From NCBI GenBank assembly GCA_032358165.1, contig JAALGY010000038.1, positions 1,798,001-1,862,000 of the forward strand: a stretch of DNA of 64,000 bases, given 5' to 3'. Shown here in pieces: positions 30,886 through 46,610 of the stretch; position 1 is the stretch's first letter, and each line of letters starts with the position of its first letter. The position numbers and the translations under genes are program-made. Under the pieces are notes generated by a model, which did no database searches, had not been told where the DNA came from, and worked only from the letters and a program-made list of their open reading frames with translations. Origin of the DNA: Diplosphaera chodatii. Taxonomy: Eukaryota > Chlorophyta > Trebouxiophyceae > Prasiolales > Stichococcaceae.

Positions 30886-33386
30886 ATGGAGGCAGCGTTT
30901 CTGTCGAGGAGAGCTCCTGCTGCTGGACATGCTGGGTAAGGGTGTGCAAGTCACTGGAGCGAGATCGTGCGAGAACTGCGTCCTGCATAGGCATCTGTTC
31001 ACTTTGCAACTCTTGCACACAGGGGCAGGAGGCAGCAGGCACCATGCAGCACGTCGGCTGGCAGAGGCCACGCAGCTGTCCGACACGCCATGCAGCTGTG
31101 CAGCATCAGCAGGCTATGCGAGCCACCGGCACAGCAGGACGCATTCGGCGCCTGCATGGCCGCAAGACGGCAGCCTGTGCTGATGCAGGCCGCGGCAGCA
31201 GCACCCGCAGCAGCGCCAACGGATCAGAGTCTGGCGAACCTGCGGCTGGACAGTCTGCTCAACACACAGGTGAGTGATCTGTGTGACGATCCATGTGCAC
31301 TTGATGTGGTCAGCGCTGGCTCCATTGTATGCTGTTGGAACGCTCACAGCCTACCTCTCCAAAACGTACCCAGTACTGCGCACTCCGAAGGTTTTGGCAC
31401 CTTCAACTGCTTCATGCACAGGGGTACATTGATCCGGAGGTGCCAGATGGCACAGAGGCCACCGTCTTTGCAGTGTTTGATCAGAACCGGAAGCTGCAAT
31501 ATGTGGGCTTCTCAAAGGACTTCCGGAACTCCCTGCGCACGCTGTTTGGTCGGCGGCCCGACAAGGTCTTCTTCCACAAGTGAGGAGGTCTTGTAAACTG
31601 TGCTTGGCTGGTGTGCGACAGCAACTTGCAAGATGGATTGCGCGAGAAAGCACGGCATCGCCACCAAGGCTGAGTATCCCCCTGCTGGGCATGCAGGGCG
31701 ACACACCTACCACAGCTAGATCAGAAGCAGATGCTTGGCATCAGGGAGGCCTGGTTTGAGGAGGTCGGCGGCCCGCCGATCGGCAACAAATGTGAGCATT
31801 GCTGGCCAGCCCTTGACACGGCCTTGTGATACGCAGTACACGGTACAATGCACACGGCCTGTGCCGCCAACAGCAGCAGCAGCCAGCTGTGCATCGAAGC
31901 CCTTCTGGTCTGGCGCACCCTGTGGACCACGGAGCATTCTGCCCGTCCCTCTGCAGTGGCGATGGAGCGGGCGCTGTGGGAGAAGCCGGTGGACGGCGGC
32001 GCCATCTCGGCGCGCGGCAAGCTGGAGGCGGCCAAGTCGCAGGTCCTCACCCAGCTGGCCGCCATGCGCACCCGTGGCGCAGTGGAGGAGTTCGAGCCCA
32101 ACCCCCAGCTGCTGGAGGAGGGCAAGGTGTGCCCCGGCAGGACGCCGCGCTGCGATGGGCGAATTTTCACTGATTGTAGGGTCTGCACCACATCCTTGCA
32201 TGCTCGCAGAAACACCTTTGGACATCGTCGTTCTGTCATCGACACAGGATACAGCAGATGGCTGCCAAAGCGCACGCCGCTCAGTAACGTGACCACAGAA
32301 TCACGAATCACAAACACCCTTCTTGTGCACCTCAGGTCGACTTCCTACCGGCAAAGGCGCTGGATCGGGAGGCGATGCAGGCTGAGCAGGCGCGGCTGGA
32401 TGGCATCCGCAAAGCCACCCGCACAGTCTCCACCGTGGTGGATGGCCAGCAGCGCGAGTTTCTGCTGTTCTTCACCAAGACATACAAGACGAATGGCGGC
32501 TTCATGTTCGATGTCCGGGTACGTGCTCTCGCCAGTCGCAGCGTCGCCAGCTGCACCATTGTGATCGTGGTACTGCTCGATCAGCAGCAGCGAAACTCTG
32601 GCAGCTCTTGCATCAGGCTGTGACTTTACACCCCGCTGACACAACTGCAGGTCACCTTTGACGACCGGGAGACGACGCACCGCGTGATCTGCGGCTCGCA
32701 GTTCTACGAGTCGCTCGGCCTGGAGCCGGAGACCATCATCGAGCGCGTGTTCGCTTTCCTGCTGGCCAAGCGCATCCCGCGTCGCACAGAAGGTCGGTTA
32801 CACCCCAAGCTTCCACATCTGCTGCTGCCACGCAAGGCTGCTTGCCCGTGTGGAGGTTCCGACCGTGTGTGGAGTTGTCGAGGTGTACAGCACTGTTTCG
32901 GTCATGCAGTATTCGCTGTCTGCACACAGGCATGATGCTGAGCAACGAGTTCCCCATCAACTACTTCAGCGTGTCAGAGGTGGAGCAGGATTGGCCAGAT
33001 GAGTTTCAGGTCAGTGGAAGACCCTTGCGCGCTCTACATTCGTCTCGCACATGGCCCAAGCTGCATGCTGCAGGAAGCAAGTATTCAAGCTTTAGTATCT
33101 TCTGTGATGCGTATCCACAGGCTATGTTTAGTGAGGGCAAGCTGCCGGGTGATGCTGAGTTCTGGCGTTTCAACAAGATCCATGAGTACGGCGCATATGG
33201 CGAGGTGAGTGGGAATGATTACCGGTGCAGGACGTCACATCGTATGCCTACATGTTCCTGCCTGGTGTAACGGTGGCTTCTGAGGCGCGCTGGAGATGTC
33301 CGTTGTTTTTCTGCTGGCAGACGCCCGGTTTCAGTACCACACGTGATTACCTTCCATCCGGGCGGACAACGTGGATCGATTCCTGA
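30886..33386 (+). CDS. GIY-YIG-like domain protein, probably plastid-targeted
   Basis: Exons 30886-30935, 31029-31269, 31422-31579, 31697-31791, 31957-32126, 32336-32518, 32651-32792, 32930-33009, 33121-33204, 33321-33386, closed phase, about 355 residues. The N-terminal 95 residues are Ala/Arg/Gln-rich, transit-peptide-like. The domain reads TEATVFAVFDQNRKLQYVGF then SKDFRNSLRTLFGRRPDKVF and HLPQLDQKQMLGIREAWFEE. It resembles the GIY-YIG-like fold at the N-terminus of plant glutaredoxin S16 (YAVYD...LQYIGFSRN). No glutaredoxin domain follows; instead there is a region with EFLLFFTKTYKTNGGFMFDV, VICGSQFYESLGLEPETIIE and EFPINYFSVSEVEQDWPDEF that I cannot assign. The classical GIY is VFA and YIG is YVG, so nuclease activity is doubtful. 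Confidence 0.78.
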
Positions 33387-33600
33387 GGGGCAGCCAGGCC
33401 GCAGAGGCAGGTGCCCTTGGCCCAGGCATGTGCCAGATGGTGCCACGGCGGTCGTGTGGATGCTCACTGATGCAAAATATCTTAGGGCTAGGTTTGTGTT
33501 GGGTAAGTTAGGAGTAGGTGGCAACAACAGAGAGCACTTTTTGTGATTGCGCAGCTGCAGCAGATAATTGGCTCACGTGATGTGCCAGTCCCAGTAGCAA
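33387..33600. other. Spacer after the GIY-YIG-like gene
   Basis: 214 bases up to the stop codon of the minus-strand open frame; nothing else seen. Confidence 0.35.
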
Positions 33601-34650
33601 TCACAACTGACCACCACAGTCACACCAGCCTCCCAGCAGTCCGTTTGCTGCCTGGACCGCAGCACAAGTCGAGCAAATGCAATCATGTTGCTGATTGATG
33701 GCTGGCACTCCCTGGGGCCTCCTGCTGTGTGCCCCTGGCCGCCGCTTGCGTGAGGAGGTTGTAAAATGGCGAGACACTACGCTATCCTGGCAGCTGTCTG
33801 TTGCATGCCCGCATGACATAGCAGGTCTCTCCTTTTGCTGCATGGGCCTTGCCCGCTTCAGCTTGGCAGCTGCAGGCTGGCGCGGTGCTTGGCCAGCCAA
33901 CGAGTCGTCCCACTGCGGCTGCAAGCGCTGCCTTTGGTGTGCGGTGCGTGCTGACAACCTGGACGGTTGCCCTGTGCGTGCAGCATTGTGGTGGTCATGC
34001 GCCTCCCATCGCAGCGGAGCTGCTTGCTGAGAAGCAATGCCATCACAGCTCTGGGCTTTGGACCGCTGCTGACTGCCTGCGTTCTGGTAGCTCCCAGCTG
34101 CACGCCTCGCGAGTTCTGGCCGTGTAGCGGGCTGCCGCAGCGGCGCCACGGAGTGCGCTGCGCCTCGCTGCAGCATCCTGTTCTGCTTCTCTAGCATCGA
34201 GATCACGCGGTGCAAACTGCTGAGAATCTGCGTGCTTTCGCCAACTGCTGGAGCATAACATGCAGACGCAGCCAGCTGAACAGGCGTGCTGTTTGGCGTG
34301 CTGCTCCACAGCACCTCTGCAGCAACTGGCTTCGTCATACGGCATGTTGCAACTGCTGCTATTGCACTTCCCAGAGCAGAGGACCTGGCCGTCATGCTGG
34401 ATGGTTGTTGCGCAGCTGGCCCTTCATGTTTAGCTGCAACTTCACAGTCTGATCGTCTGATGGCTGCTTTGCTGCTAGCCGCGGGGGCGGCATCCAACAG
34501 CTGAGCATATTGCTGACTTCCAACTGCTTGCACTTGCTGCACCAGTTCAAGCGCCATGCTCATACGGTGCTCGAAGCTTCCTGCACACGATTGCAAGGAG
34601 TTCAACAAGCAGCTTCGTATGCAGCTGCAGGATGTGGCTTTGGCAGTCAC
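33601..34650 (-). CDS. Hypothetical low-complexity protein, intronless 349-codon frame
   Basis: An uninterrupted 1,050-base frame, long for this intron-dense window where most exons are under 200 bases. The product is Ala/Gln/Ser/Arg-rich and mostly disordered. It has possible helices MSMALELVQQVQAVGSQQYA and ILSSLHRVISMLEKQNRMLQ, a basic stretch (SSRKRRPGAHSRRP) that could be a nuclear signal, and a Cys-rich C-terminus (CICSTCAA). Start could be 34650 or the MSM at about 34563. No family recognised; it may be part of a spliced gene or a chance frame in GC-rich DNA. Confidence 0.35.
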   Translation of the reverse strand: MTAKATSCSCIRSCLLNSLQSCAGSFEHRMSMALELVQQVQAVGSQQYAQLLDAAPAASSKAAIRRSDCEVAAKHEGPAAQQPSSMTARSSALGSAIAAVATCRMTKPVAAEVLWSSTPNSTPVQLAASACYAPAVGESTQILSSLHRVISMLEKQNRMLQRGAAHSVAPLRQPATRPELARRAAGSYQNAGSQQRSKAQSCDGIASQQAAPLRWEAHDHHNAARTGQPSRLSARTAHQRQRLQPQWDDSLAGQAPRQPAAAKLKRARPMQQKERPAMSCGHATDSCQDSVVSRHFTTSSRKRRPGAHSRRPQGVPAINQQHDCICSTCAAVQAANGLLGGWCDCGGQL

Positions 34651-35959
34651 ATATCAGTTTTCAACACTTGCTAGCCTTGCCTGCTGACTTGGCAGGCTGT
34701 GTCTGTGCGGCTTGGTCTACTCCAGCCTGCGACCAGCGACAAGCGATCGCTTCGACCACAAAGGTCGCATTTAGAGCGCCGCATGGCGTACATGATACCG
34801 GTACAACGTGCTGTCGCGAACTTACCGACACAGCACCAAGCTGCGGCAACTGGCAGGCATGCGCGAGCATGGTCATCGACCGGCGTCTGCTATACCGCAT
34901 GCTCGAAATGCAGCTGGAAAACCTATTAAACTCCTTTGTTTGAGATGTCACCTATGATAAGCCGTCTGCGTGACATGCACGCTGCAACTAAAGCACGGTG
35001 GCCCAGCACTGGTGACCAATACATGTGTGCCTCCGGGCTGTGTTCGACCCCTTGGTACTCAACGGGACAAGCCACCCTGCAACGAACATCTTGCATCTCC
35101 CCTCGGCATACAGCCTGCCTGTAGCGCTCGATCAAAACACTGGTGGGCAACGCGGGAGTGCCAGCCTTTCAGCCCCGTGCCGTTCATCGCAATTTCCCAA
35201 TAACGGTCCCGGTCAAGTTCAAAGTGCCTTTCAACAGGTGCCATGCGCATGCAGAGGTGCAGGCCCGCAATGCCGCAAATCGCACTCTCGCACACTTTGC
35301 GTTGACAGAAGGGATGATGAGGAAAGAGTCGTGCTCGGCAGGGCTGTAGGATTGGTGATATCAGGGCAGTTGTCGGTCAGGCCATTGCACACTTCTCCTC
35401 TTTGGGCTGTCAAAGTACACAGATTGCTCATAGACTCACATCGTGGTGACTGCCTTACTGAAAGTTAATGATGACGTGCATCAGACGGGCCTGGCGCAGC
35501 ACAAGCCATTTTTGTCCATTTGAGTAATCCACTTCGTTTGAGAGCGTTCCAGTGGGCTTGGGCCAGTGTGAGGACTCCAGCGGACCATCCGCTGATCAGG
35601 CTTGCCACGGCCACTTCCAGCGGCGTGTCACACCAGTCCGCGCTGGTCGACACCAGGATGAGGGCCTGAGCCGGCTGCGCATCTCGCTACTGGAGGAGGC
35701 GCAGGAGGCACACCTCTGGAGCGCGAGCTCCATCGCTGTCCCAGCTTGCAGCGTCTTCCAAGCAGCAGTATGCCGCAGAAGCGGCCGCCAACGCAGGCTC
35801 GTCGTCTAGTTCCCTCCTTTTAGATCATCCAGCGTCAGGCAGACGATCTGCAGTTGCTCTGCATCCTTTGTTTGCCACCTGACGTGATGCCTTGAAGCTT
35901 TCTAAGCTCTGCAGTGGCACATGGTGCAACACATGATGTTGTGTCCGCAGGTGTCTAAC
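34651..35959. other. Region without a confident gene upstream of DONSON
   Basis: 1.3 kb. A frame at about 35650-35750 (LRISLLEEAQEAHLWSASSI) and another at about 35755-35870 (Ala/Ser-rich) look weakly coding and could be 5' exons of DONSON, but I cannot join them with splice sites. The rest shows nothing. Confidence 0.35.
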
Positions 35960-38900
35960 ATGAGCATGCCATCGCTGAAGCGAGCTGCGACGGTGCGGCC
36001 GTCGCCCCTCAAATCCCGACTGCACCGGGAGACGTCCAACCACAGCAATCTGGACTCGCTCCTCGAAGACATCAGCCGCAGTCAGCAGCAGAAAGAGAAC
36101 AGGTTAGCGCAAGCTGTTGGCTACATGTCCGACAGATATCCATCCACACTGGTTCCATCATCACACTGGAGCTGACATGTAGTTCTGGCAACCTGCAGGG
36201 CGCCCACAAGTTTTGCAGGCCTTCACAACCTGGTTGCCAGCGGCAGCAGTGCTCCATTTGCTAGGTGACTGTGGCAAGCTCTGTGTCATTTTGTATGCTG
36301 GGCATGGCAGGGTGATCATCTTGATGGCATGATGTACGGCGGCAGCAGCAGCAGCAGCAGCAGCAAGATAATGGGAATTAGCCCGCTGGCTGCATGACCA
36401 TCGATCTTGTGCGCTGCAGACGAGAGAAGAAGGCGCCTGCAAAGCAGCTCAAGACATTCAATGAGCTCAGCACGCTGGCAGCAGTGGAGGAGGAAGCACA
36501 GCCTGACCCCCTGTCTGCAGCCAACATGGTGCGACTACAGATCAGCATTGTTTGTACCGAGACCATGCTGTGTATGCACATGCACCAGAAGCAGACCTCG
36601 CAGCATCACCACGCAAGTGCCGGCCGTATGACTGTGACCTCTGCCAACTCTGCAGCTCAAAGGCGTGCTGTCACAGCAGCACTTTACACTGCCACCGGAC
36701 TCCCAGGCTGAGGTGCGTAGTGGGCACCGGCTGCTTGTTTGTCTGCTGACAGGCAGGGCCGAAATGCTGGTGCTTGCGCGGGCGCTGCAGCAGCGAGATT
36801 GCGCACCAGAGGCTGCTGTAACCTGCTCACAGGCGGCATCGGGCGGCAGCCAGCGCTCCGGGCACACCACCTACCACAGCTCACCGCCAGCGGTCAGTCC
36901 ACCCGCTGCACCGGGGTCAGACGTGCTGCCGTATGCACCGCGTCCCCCGATGGACTGGTCGCTGCGTACGTGCATGCGCTTCTTCAGCAACGACCCGCTG
37001 CGCCTGTGTGAGGATGCCACACTCGCCTCAGGTATTCTCATCTATCAAGCACCAGGCAGCTGCTTGGTGCAGCGTGCAGCATGTGACAGTTGGCGATGAT
37101 CTCCTGATTGTTACTGGAAGCCGAACAGCTTCAAGGGCAGTGTTTCACAAGCAGCTGCTGCATTAGTGAATCTGACACATTGGTGGTGATCATGAGCAAT
37201 GTGCATATACGCAATCGCTCAATCATCTGCGAAGTATGATGTTGTACATACAGGTCGTTGGGTGGATCCAGCATCAGCCGCCGCTCCAGCAGCGACGCTT
37301 CAGGTGGGTTGCAGGAAGCTTCAGTCATGCACATGCTACAACTGAACGTTGTCATAGCCATGTATCATACACGATAGCCATTCCGGACCTTAAAGGCGGT
37401 GGTGTGCAGGACCGCTACCAGCACGCGTTGCAAACATATGTGCACCCAGAGATGCCTCTGGACCAGGGCATCATTGCAGCGCTGCACTCAGCTAAGGTGA
37501 GGTCCTCGATGAGACGCTATGAGCTTCACCGTGCAACCCCACCCGCGGTCTTGACATCGGCTACCCCGTTGCACCATGCCTCTGCATGCAATATGAAATA
37601 CAGGTGGGTGAATGATCACTTGTCCGAGCGCAGGGCGGGCGGGCGATGTTGGCGGCGCGTCGAGGTGCTTGGGATGCTGCCTTCAACGCGCTGTTCATGC
37701 AGCTGCGCAGCGGCGCCACCGACGCATTCTACTGCATCAGCCCTCAGGTGCGCCTTTTGCCCCATGCCTACACGCAGGGCGCCTTTCCCCTGCAGTGTGC
37801 GGTGCATCATTGCCGAACACGAGTAGCCTACCTCAGCAGCCTGCACATGAGTCTTTGCTTCCTGGCGTCTAGGATACGAGGAGGACGGCCTTCGTGGCAC
37901 TGTTCCGGGGCGCGGGGGTGGGCGGCTGTGCTGAACCGCACGCACTGGTGTCACGCTCATCTCAGGGGCTGCGGGCTTTGCTGTTGTCGGAGGCGGTGCC
38001 TTTCGCGATGCCGCTGGCCCCAAAGGGCATAGCTGAGGGTGAGGCGGCAGCAGCGGCACTGCTGGCAGACGTGGAGGCCAGCAATGTTGGCAAGGTATGC
38101 TGAGTGTACACGTTTCGTCCCTGGCTAGGTAGATTTGCGAGTTTGAGGTGTCTGACGTGCCTGGAATTCTGGTGGCACCAAGGAATGGATACAGAGGCAT
38201 GCTGTGTCCTACTGCCCACATTTGCTTGCAGGCCGTGACGAAGAATGCCCTTGCCATGGTTGACGGCTCCCCACAGTCAATGCTGGCCATTGTGGGCGAG
38301 ACGAATGTCGCTGGCCTGGCAGAGGTGAGTCAGTGGACAACCGTGGGCCCTGCTGTAACCTATTTCGACGGCATGACTACGCCGCATGCTGCCAGCTTTC
38401 TTCATTACAAACTCAGTTTTGTCGATGTGCCAGCATACACATATAACGGTATGGTCAACCCGGAACTGCTAATCACTGCAGTTATGAGATCCTGATCTGA
38501 CCAGCTGACATCGTGCAGGTGCTTTGCAATCACATCGATCGCCTGTTCGAGGGGACCTGCGATGTGCCGCAGCTGCTGGCGCCGACAACATTTGCCGGCG
38601 CCCACCTCACCCGACTGCAGCCACAGGCAGGCGCCGGACATGGTCTGCAGCAGCTGCCAGTGTTTGGGTCTGGCACGCACAGGCCGTGTAGCCAGAGCGT
38701 CTGCATTGGCGTGCACAAGGCCGACGCTGTTGTGCTGCTGGTGGAAAGTGGCATTCCGTGCCAGGCGATGTGTTCTCCTCAGCTGAGGTCCTGATATACC
38801 TGCGTGCAGGTGAAAGTCAGCTCGCTGTCCGCCAAGGCTGCGGCGACGGGCGAGACGCGGCAGCAGCCCAGCCAGTTTCGGTACATTGCGCTGCTGGACG

Positions 38901-39598
38901 GCGTCATCCCGCCCTGGGTTGCCGACCGCCTGTGCTGTGTGCTGGCAGAGGCGCAGGGCGCCGGCGGGCTGCGGGTGAGCAATGCACCAGCAACAGGGTT
39001 CAAGGCTTGCCAGTAGGTGCCACTTCACTATGCTTGCAACACTTCACATGTAGGTAACACTTGCGTGGTGGTGGAGTGCTCTCAGACACTGCGCCCTCCC
39101 AGGGCTGCAAGGTTGCTGTGCACATTCGAAGCTGCTGATGGTCGTGGCGCTTGTCCTGCTACAGGGCAGGGCAGAGGTGCTGCCGCTGGCGGCTTGCCTC
39201 AATGAGCGGCCGTCCCCACCTGAGAGCTGCACTGGCGATGACATGGACCTTGGGGCAGGGTCAGATGGGAACAGCAGCGGCGGCGGCAGCGGCTGCTGGC
39301 GGCTAGCAGGGTACACCTCAGCTGAGGAGGCGGCCCACTGGCGACAGGTAAGCCCCAAGCTGCATGGTAGTGGCACCATCGTGCCCCAGGCCATCTGCAC
39401 AGTGATGCCACCCTGCAGCACACAACTAATTGGCTGCATTCTGAACAAACATATATCGTTGCACAGGCCACGCCAGGATTGGCAGGTGGCACGTGCATTG
39501 GCGAGTTCGAGGCGGCAGACGGCCGCTTCCGTGGGCGGCTGCAGCAAGTGCGCATCACTGCAGCGCCTGCATCGCGAAACCTGTCGGGCTGGCAGTGA
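35960..39598 (+). CDS. DONSON: DONSON-like replication fork/CMG helicase-loading factor
   Basis: Nuclear DNA-replication protein (downstream neighbour of SON). Exons 35960-36102, 36420-36528, 36656-36712, 36833-37031, 37254-37303, 37410-37496, 37634-37747, 37873-38094, 38232-38324, 38519-38626, 38810-38974, 39165-39347, 39467-39598 give 553 residues in closed phase; vertebrate proteins are about 560. Hallmarks in order: PRPPMDWSLRTCMRFFSNDP; AFNALFMQLRSGATDAFYCI; TAFVALFRGAGVGG with LRALLLSEAVPFAMPL; VLCNHIDRLFEGTCDVPQLL followed by FAGAHLTRLQ; and FRYIALLDGVIPPWVADRLC, as in the human core (FTVLFRAAGL, ITGPIMP). The N-terminus is basic and disordered. The intron after 38626 has a consensus GC donor (CAG/GCAGGC). 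ATG 35960 fits, but further 5' exons are possible. Confidence 0.87.
36342..36364. repeat. CAG trinucleotide run in a DONSON intron
   Basis: Seven to eight consecutive CAG units within the intron between 36102 and 36420. Simple repeat; not translated in my model. Confidence 0.8.
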
Positions 39599-40025
39599 AC
39601 GGACTTGCACCGCAGACTTTGGCAGTGGCTGCAAACAGAGCACAGTTGCAGCGCCACTCTGGCTGGTGGTTTGCGTGCCTTATTCGGAGTGCCCGCCGTC
39701 TTGCCTTCTTATAACTATGCATGGTGCATGCAGTACGGTATGCTGCTGCAGCAGCGACTGCTTGACAGCGCTTATGCGACATCTCAGGGTATTGGCTCGT
39801 CGGTAGTAGAATCCTGCATCTTGCAGTGCTCAACAGTCGAATCGCGCAGATTATTGTAACTAGGACGTGCATGGATGCAGCGACTGTCTGTAGGATGCTG
39901 CCAAGCTCGCAAACTGATCCATGAAAGCACGTGAGCTGTGTAAAGAAGACAGGAAGACCACAGACACACACAGGGTGCCGGGGTGCCCATGCACAGCCGT
40001 ATGACGACGGGCATGCATGTTGGCG
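39599..40025. other. Tail-to-tail spacer, DONSON / cyclophilin
   Basis: 427 bases between convergent stop codons. No other feature recognised. Confidence 0.4.
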
Positions 40026-41906
40026 TCACTGTCCCGCCAGCGGCCCTGACTCTGTAATGACGATCTTGTTATAGGGACGCCCAAAGCCCCGGAGTGCCAC
40101 ATCAGCTCTCCTGTCCCCAATGAACTTGGCAGTCCTGCATTGTGCACAAATGTCAGGATCGGATGGCCAGATGTCAGGTGACCTCCGAAGCATCGGATCT
40201 AACCAGGTTGGGAGCTCAGAGGACGGAGCACATGACCAGACATTGGCGTGTGTTGTGCGCACTTGATATAGCCACTGCCAGAGTTGTCCTTCACGGCAGG
40301 CAGAGCGGCAAGCGTTCGCACGACGTCCATGCCTTCGATCACCTACTTACACCACATCAATGCTTGTGCAAGAATCCTGCGGTCGAAGACATAATGGCTG
40401 TGTGAGCTTGTTCCCGCAGCACACGGTCATGCCATCAGCGATAATGCACCTTGCCGATGACCAGGTTGGTCTGATTCAGCGACGGCGTAGGCCGCAACGT
40501 GATGGCAAACGCTGTACCGTTCGGCTTCTCCCCTAGCTGCTCGGTCACCTCGACCAGCTTGCCCCGGTAGGCTGTCAGCTTCGTCTTCACGGGGCTGCAC
40601 ATGATCGGAGCCGCCTTTACGCTTCAGTTGCGTGGCCGGAGCACGGGGGATTGCTGATCTACAAAAGAACACAGAAACGCAAAGCCGACAGCATCACTGC
40701 AGAAGCTCGCACAACTCCCACTCACAGCGGCTTCTCGGTCCGCACGACCAGGCTGACGTCACCGCTGTCTGTGTGCTGGTGCGCGCTGCTCTCCAGCTCA
40801 ACCTCCAGCTGCTCCACACCATCGCCACCTTGAGTCAGCCAGAGATGATTAACATCCACAGTCACAACATTATAGCTGTCCTCCTAGCTGAGAGAGATGC
40901 GCTTTGCCACCTTGACCACAACAGTTGCAAGCTGCAACATATGCACGATGTGCCACACACCTGTGAGTGATGTCTCCTGTTCCGACCCAAAACTCAGCCT
41001 TCGCAAGCCAGCATCCCGTATGAAGTCCTGCATCCGACTCATATGTTGAACGTCACATTCGTCGAAAACATGTGATGAGCGCATGTCTGTTAGCAGCTGC
41101 ACAGCTAAATGGTTTACGCACCTCATTGATCGCATCAAATTTAGTGCGCCGAAAGCCGACGCCCTGTTTGCCCTGTGCAAGGTCTGCGAACCGTGCTGCA
41201 CCAACGGGTACATCATCGTACAGCTGCACGACAATGCGTCCGCTCTGCTCGCCATCCACTGACACGTCGAAGAACACGCGCCGCCGGCCCTCTGCAGGCG
41301 TCGCCGCCGCTGCCGGGACTGTTGGGGGCGCTGAACTCGCTGCCCCTGGCAGCGCCTGCTGCTGCTGTTCTGACAACATTGCACTGAGGCCCGAAAGGAT
41401 GGGCACCTGCATCAGCAGGTGGTGCACGCCACAGCTGAGGCCACAACCCGTCACGTCTCATCGTGCACACATGAGGTCATGACCAGGACCAACACGGCAC
41501 CTGCGATGGGGAGCTGAAGGGTGCGCCAGCCGCCTCGGCGGCCATAGGCTGGATCAGCATCATGCCAGCAGCCATGCCTATTGTGGAACAGGGCGCAGAC
41601 TTAGAAACTTTGTCTGTGTTGTTCGACACCGAGCATAGCCATGCCTGCCAAGCAACGCATGCATGCTGCTGCCGGAGAGCAAATGCATGCAATGTATGTA
41701 TGTGGCAGTAGCTTACCTGCAATCAGCGTAGATGCTGCACATGTGCTGTTGCTGACATGCATTTGCAATTGCTGCTGAGACCGTGCCGCTGCGCATGTCG
41801 GGGCTATGGAGATGTGGTGGCGAGGTCCATGCCCACGAAAGGGCTGCCAGCAGCTGCTGGACACGCTGCCGGTCAGTGTACTGGATGTCATTCCCTCAAA
41901 CGGCAT
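40026..41906 (-). CDS. Divergent cyclophilin-type protein of the thylakoid lumen (CYP26-2-like)
   Basis: Exons on the minus strand: 41717-41906, 41501-41577, 41122-41406, 40961-41027, 40726-40828, 40450-40594, 40263-40342, 40026-40134; 351 residues in closed phase. The N-terminus is a bipartite import signal: a Ser/Thr/His-rich transit region (MPFEGMTSSTLTGSVSSSCW onward), then a hydrophobic segment with Ala-x-Ala sites (GMAAGMMLIQPMAAEAAGAP). The cyclophilin core is VFFDVSVDGEQSGRIVVQLY, FADLAQGKQGVGFRRTKFD, LTAYRGKLVEVTEQLGEKPN, VIGK-VIEGMDVVRTL and the tail RGFGRPYNKIVITESGPL, which follows plant CYP26-2 closely. The loop that should carry the FxxQ and Trp/His active-site residues is replaced by DFIRDAGLRRLSFGSEQETS, so isomerase activity is unlikely. 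Confidence 0.88.
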
Positions 41907-42762
41907 TTTGCGAAAGAGCAGAGCGAGAGTGCAGAACTGCTCAGTCTGCTCTCAGGTGCTCCTTGTACGATGTGCAGCAGTGTGTTACTGCCATGGCGCT
42001 TGCCAGGGCAAACAGGTCGACAGCTGCTCCAGTCAGTTCCTAAGATGTTGATGAACTGCGAAGATACACTTGCGATCACAGTGATGATCACTGATTTGTG
42101 CAGCCGAGATCAGAAAGCAGCGGGACGCTCATCTCCGCGGCAAACACACAAGTCCCGGTGCTGCTCTCTGCCCACTGAGGACTGAGCCGTCTTGGTTCCA
42201 AGCATATGTGTCAAGCAACTGCATTGTGCTGCACGCCGACTGTACGTTGCTGATAGGCGTCCGACTGATCTCTTGGGCCAAAGCCTGCAGCTTGCACACC
42301 AGTCGGAGGCTCCCATCAGCTGCCGTTACGGGAGACAGCACGTCATTACGGGCCGGCGCAGCCACTGCACGGGTGAACAGACACTACTGGCAGGCGAGTC
42401 ATGCGGCGTCGAAGGCCGCTGCCAAGCTTGGGTCTTTGGGCACCCTAAGCGGCAGGGCACCAGCTGTGAGAAAACTCAGACAGCTGCAGATCAGACCCAG
42501 CGCCGTGCCAACACACGACAGCACCCCAAAGCTGACACCCAGGCTGCCGAGACTGCGCAAGGCTGACGGCGCCAGCACGGTCAGTCGGGGTTTGGACCCT
42601 GATTTGAACAGAGGTCGAGCCAGCTCGCCAACACAAGCAGCTGCCAGCAGCCTGTCAGTGGGCGGCAAAGATCTGTGGGGGGAACCAGGAGGTGGTGGAC
42701 AAGACACGTTGGCGTCCTGCGCAGCGGCGGTGCCGCAGCCGGCGTGAGCTGCCGCCGCCGCC
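41907..42762. promoter_or_regulatory. Head-to-head region, cyclophilin / SnRK1, with open frames on both strands
   Basis: 856 bases between divergent start codons. Long open frames exist on the plus strand (42208-42747) and minus strand (42129-42365, 42399-42908), none with recognisable similarity. The minus-strand frame has a hydrophobic stretch (VLSCVGTALGLICSCLSFLT) but overlaps the SnRK1 start. I treat the region as promoters and 5' leaders. Confidence 0.4.

Positions 42763-46610
<3,848 letters not shown>

Noticed and set aside
31023..31200. Alternative second exon frame for the GIY-YIG-like gene starting at 31023
   Set aside because: With the phase left by exon 1 this acceptor runs into a stop before the exon end; the acceptor six bases later keeps the frame open and joins the conserved domain.
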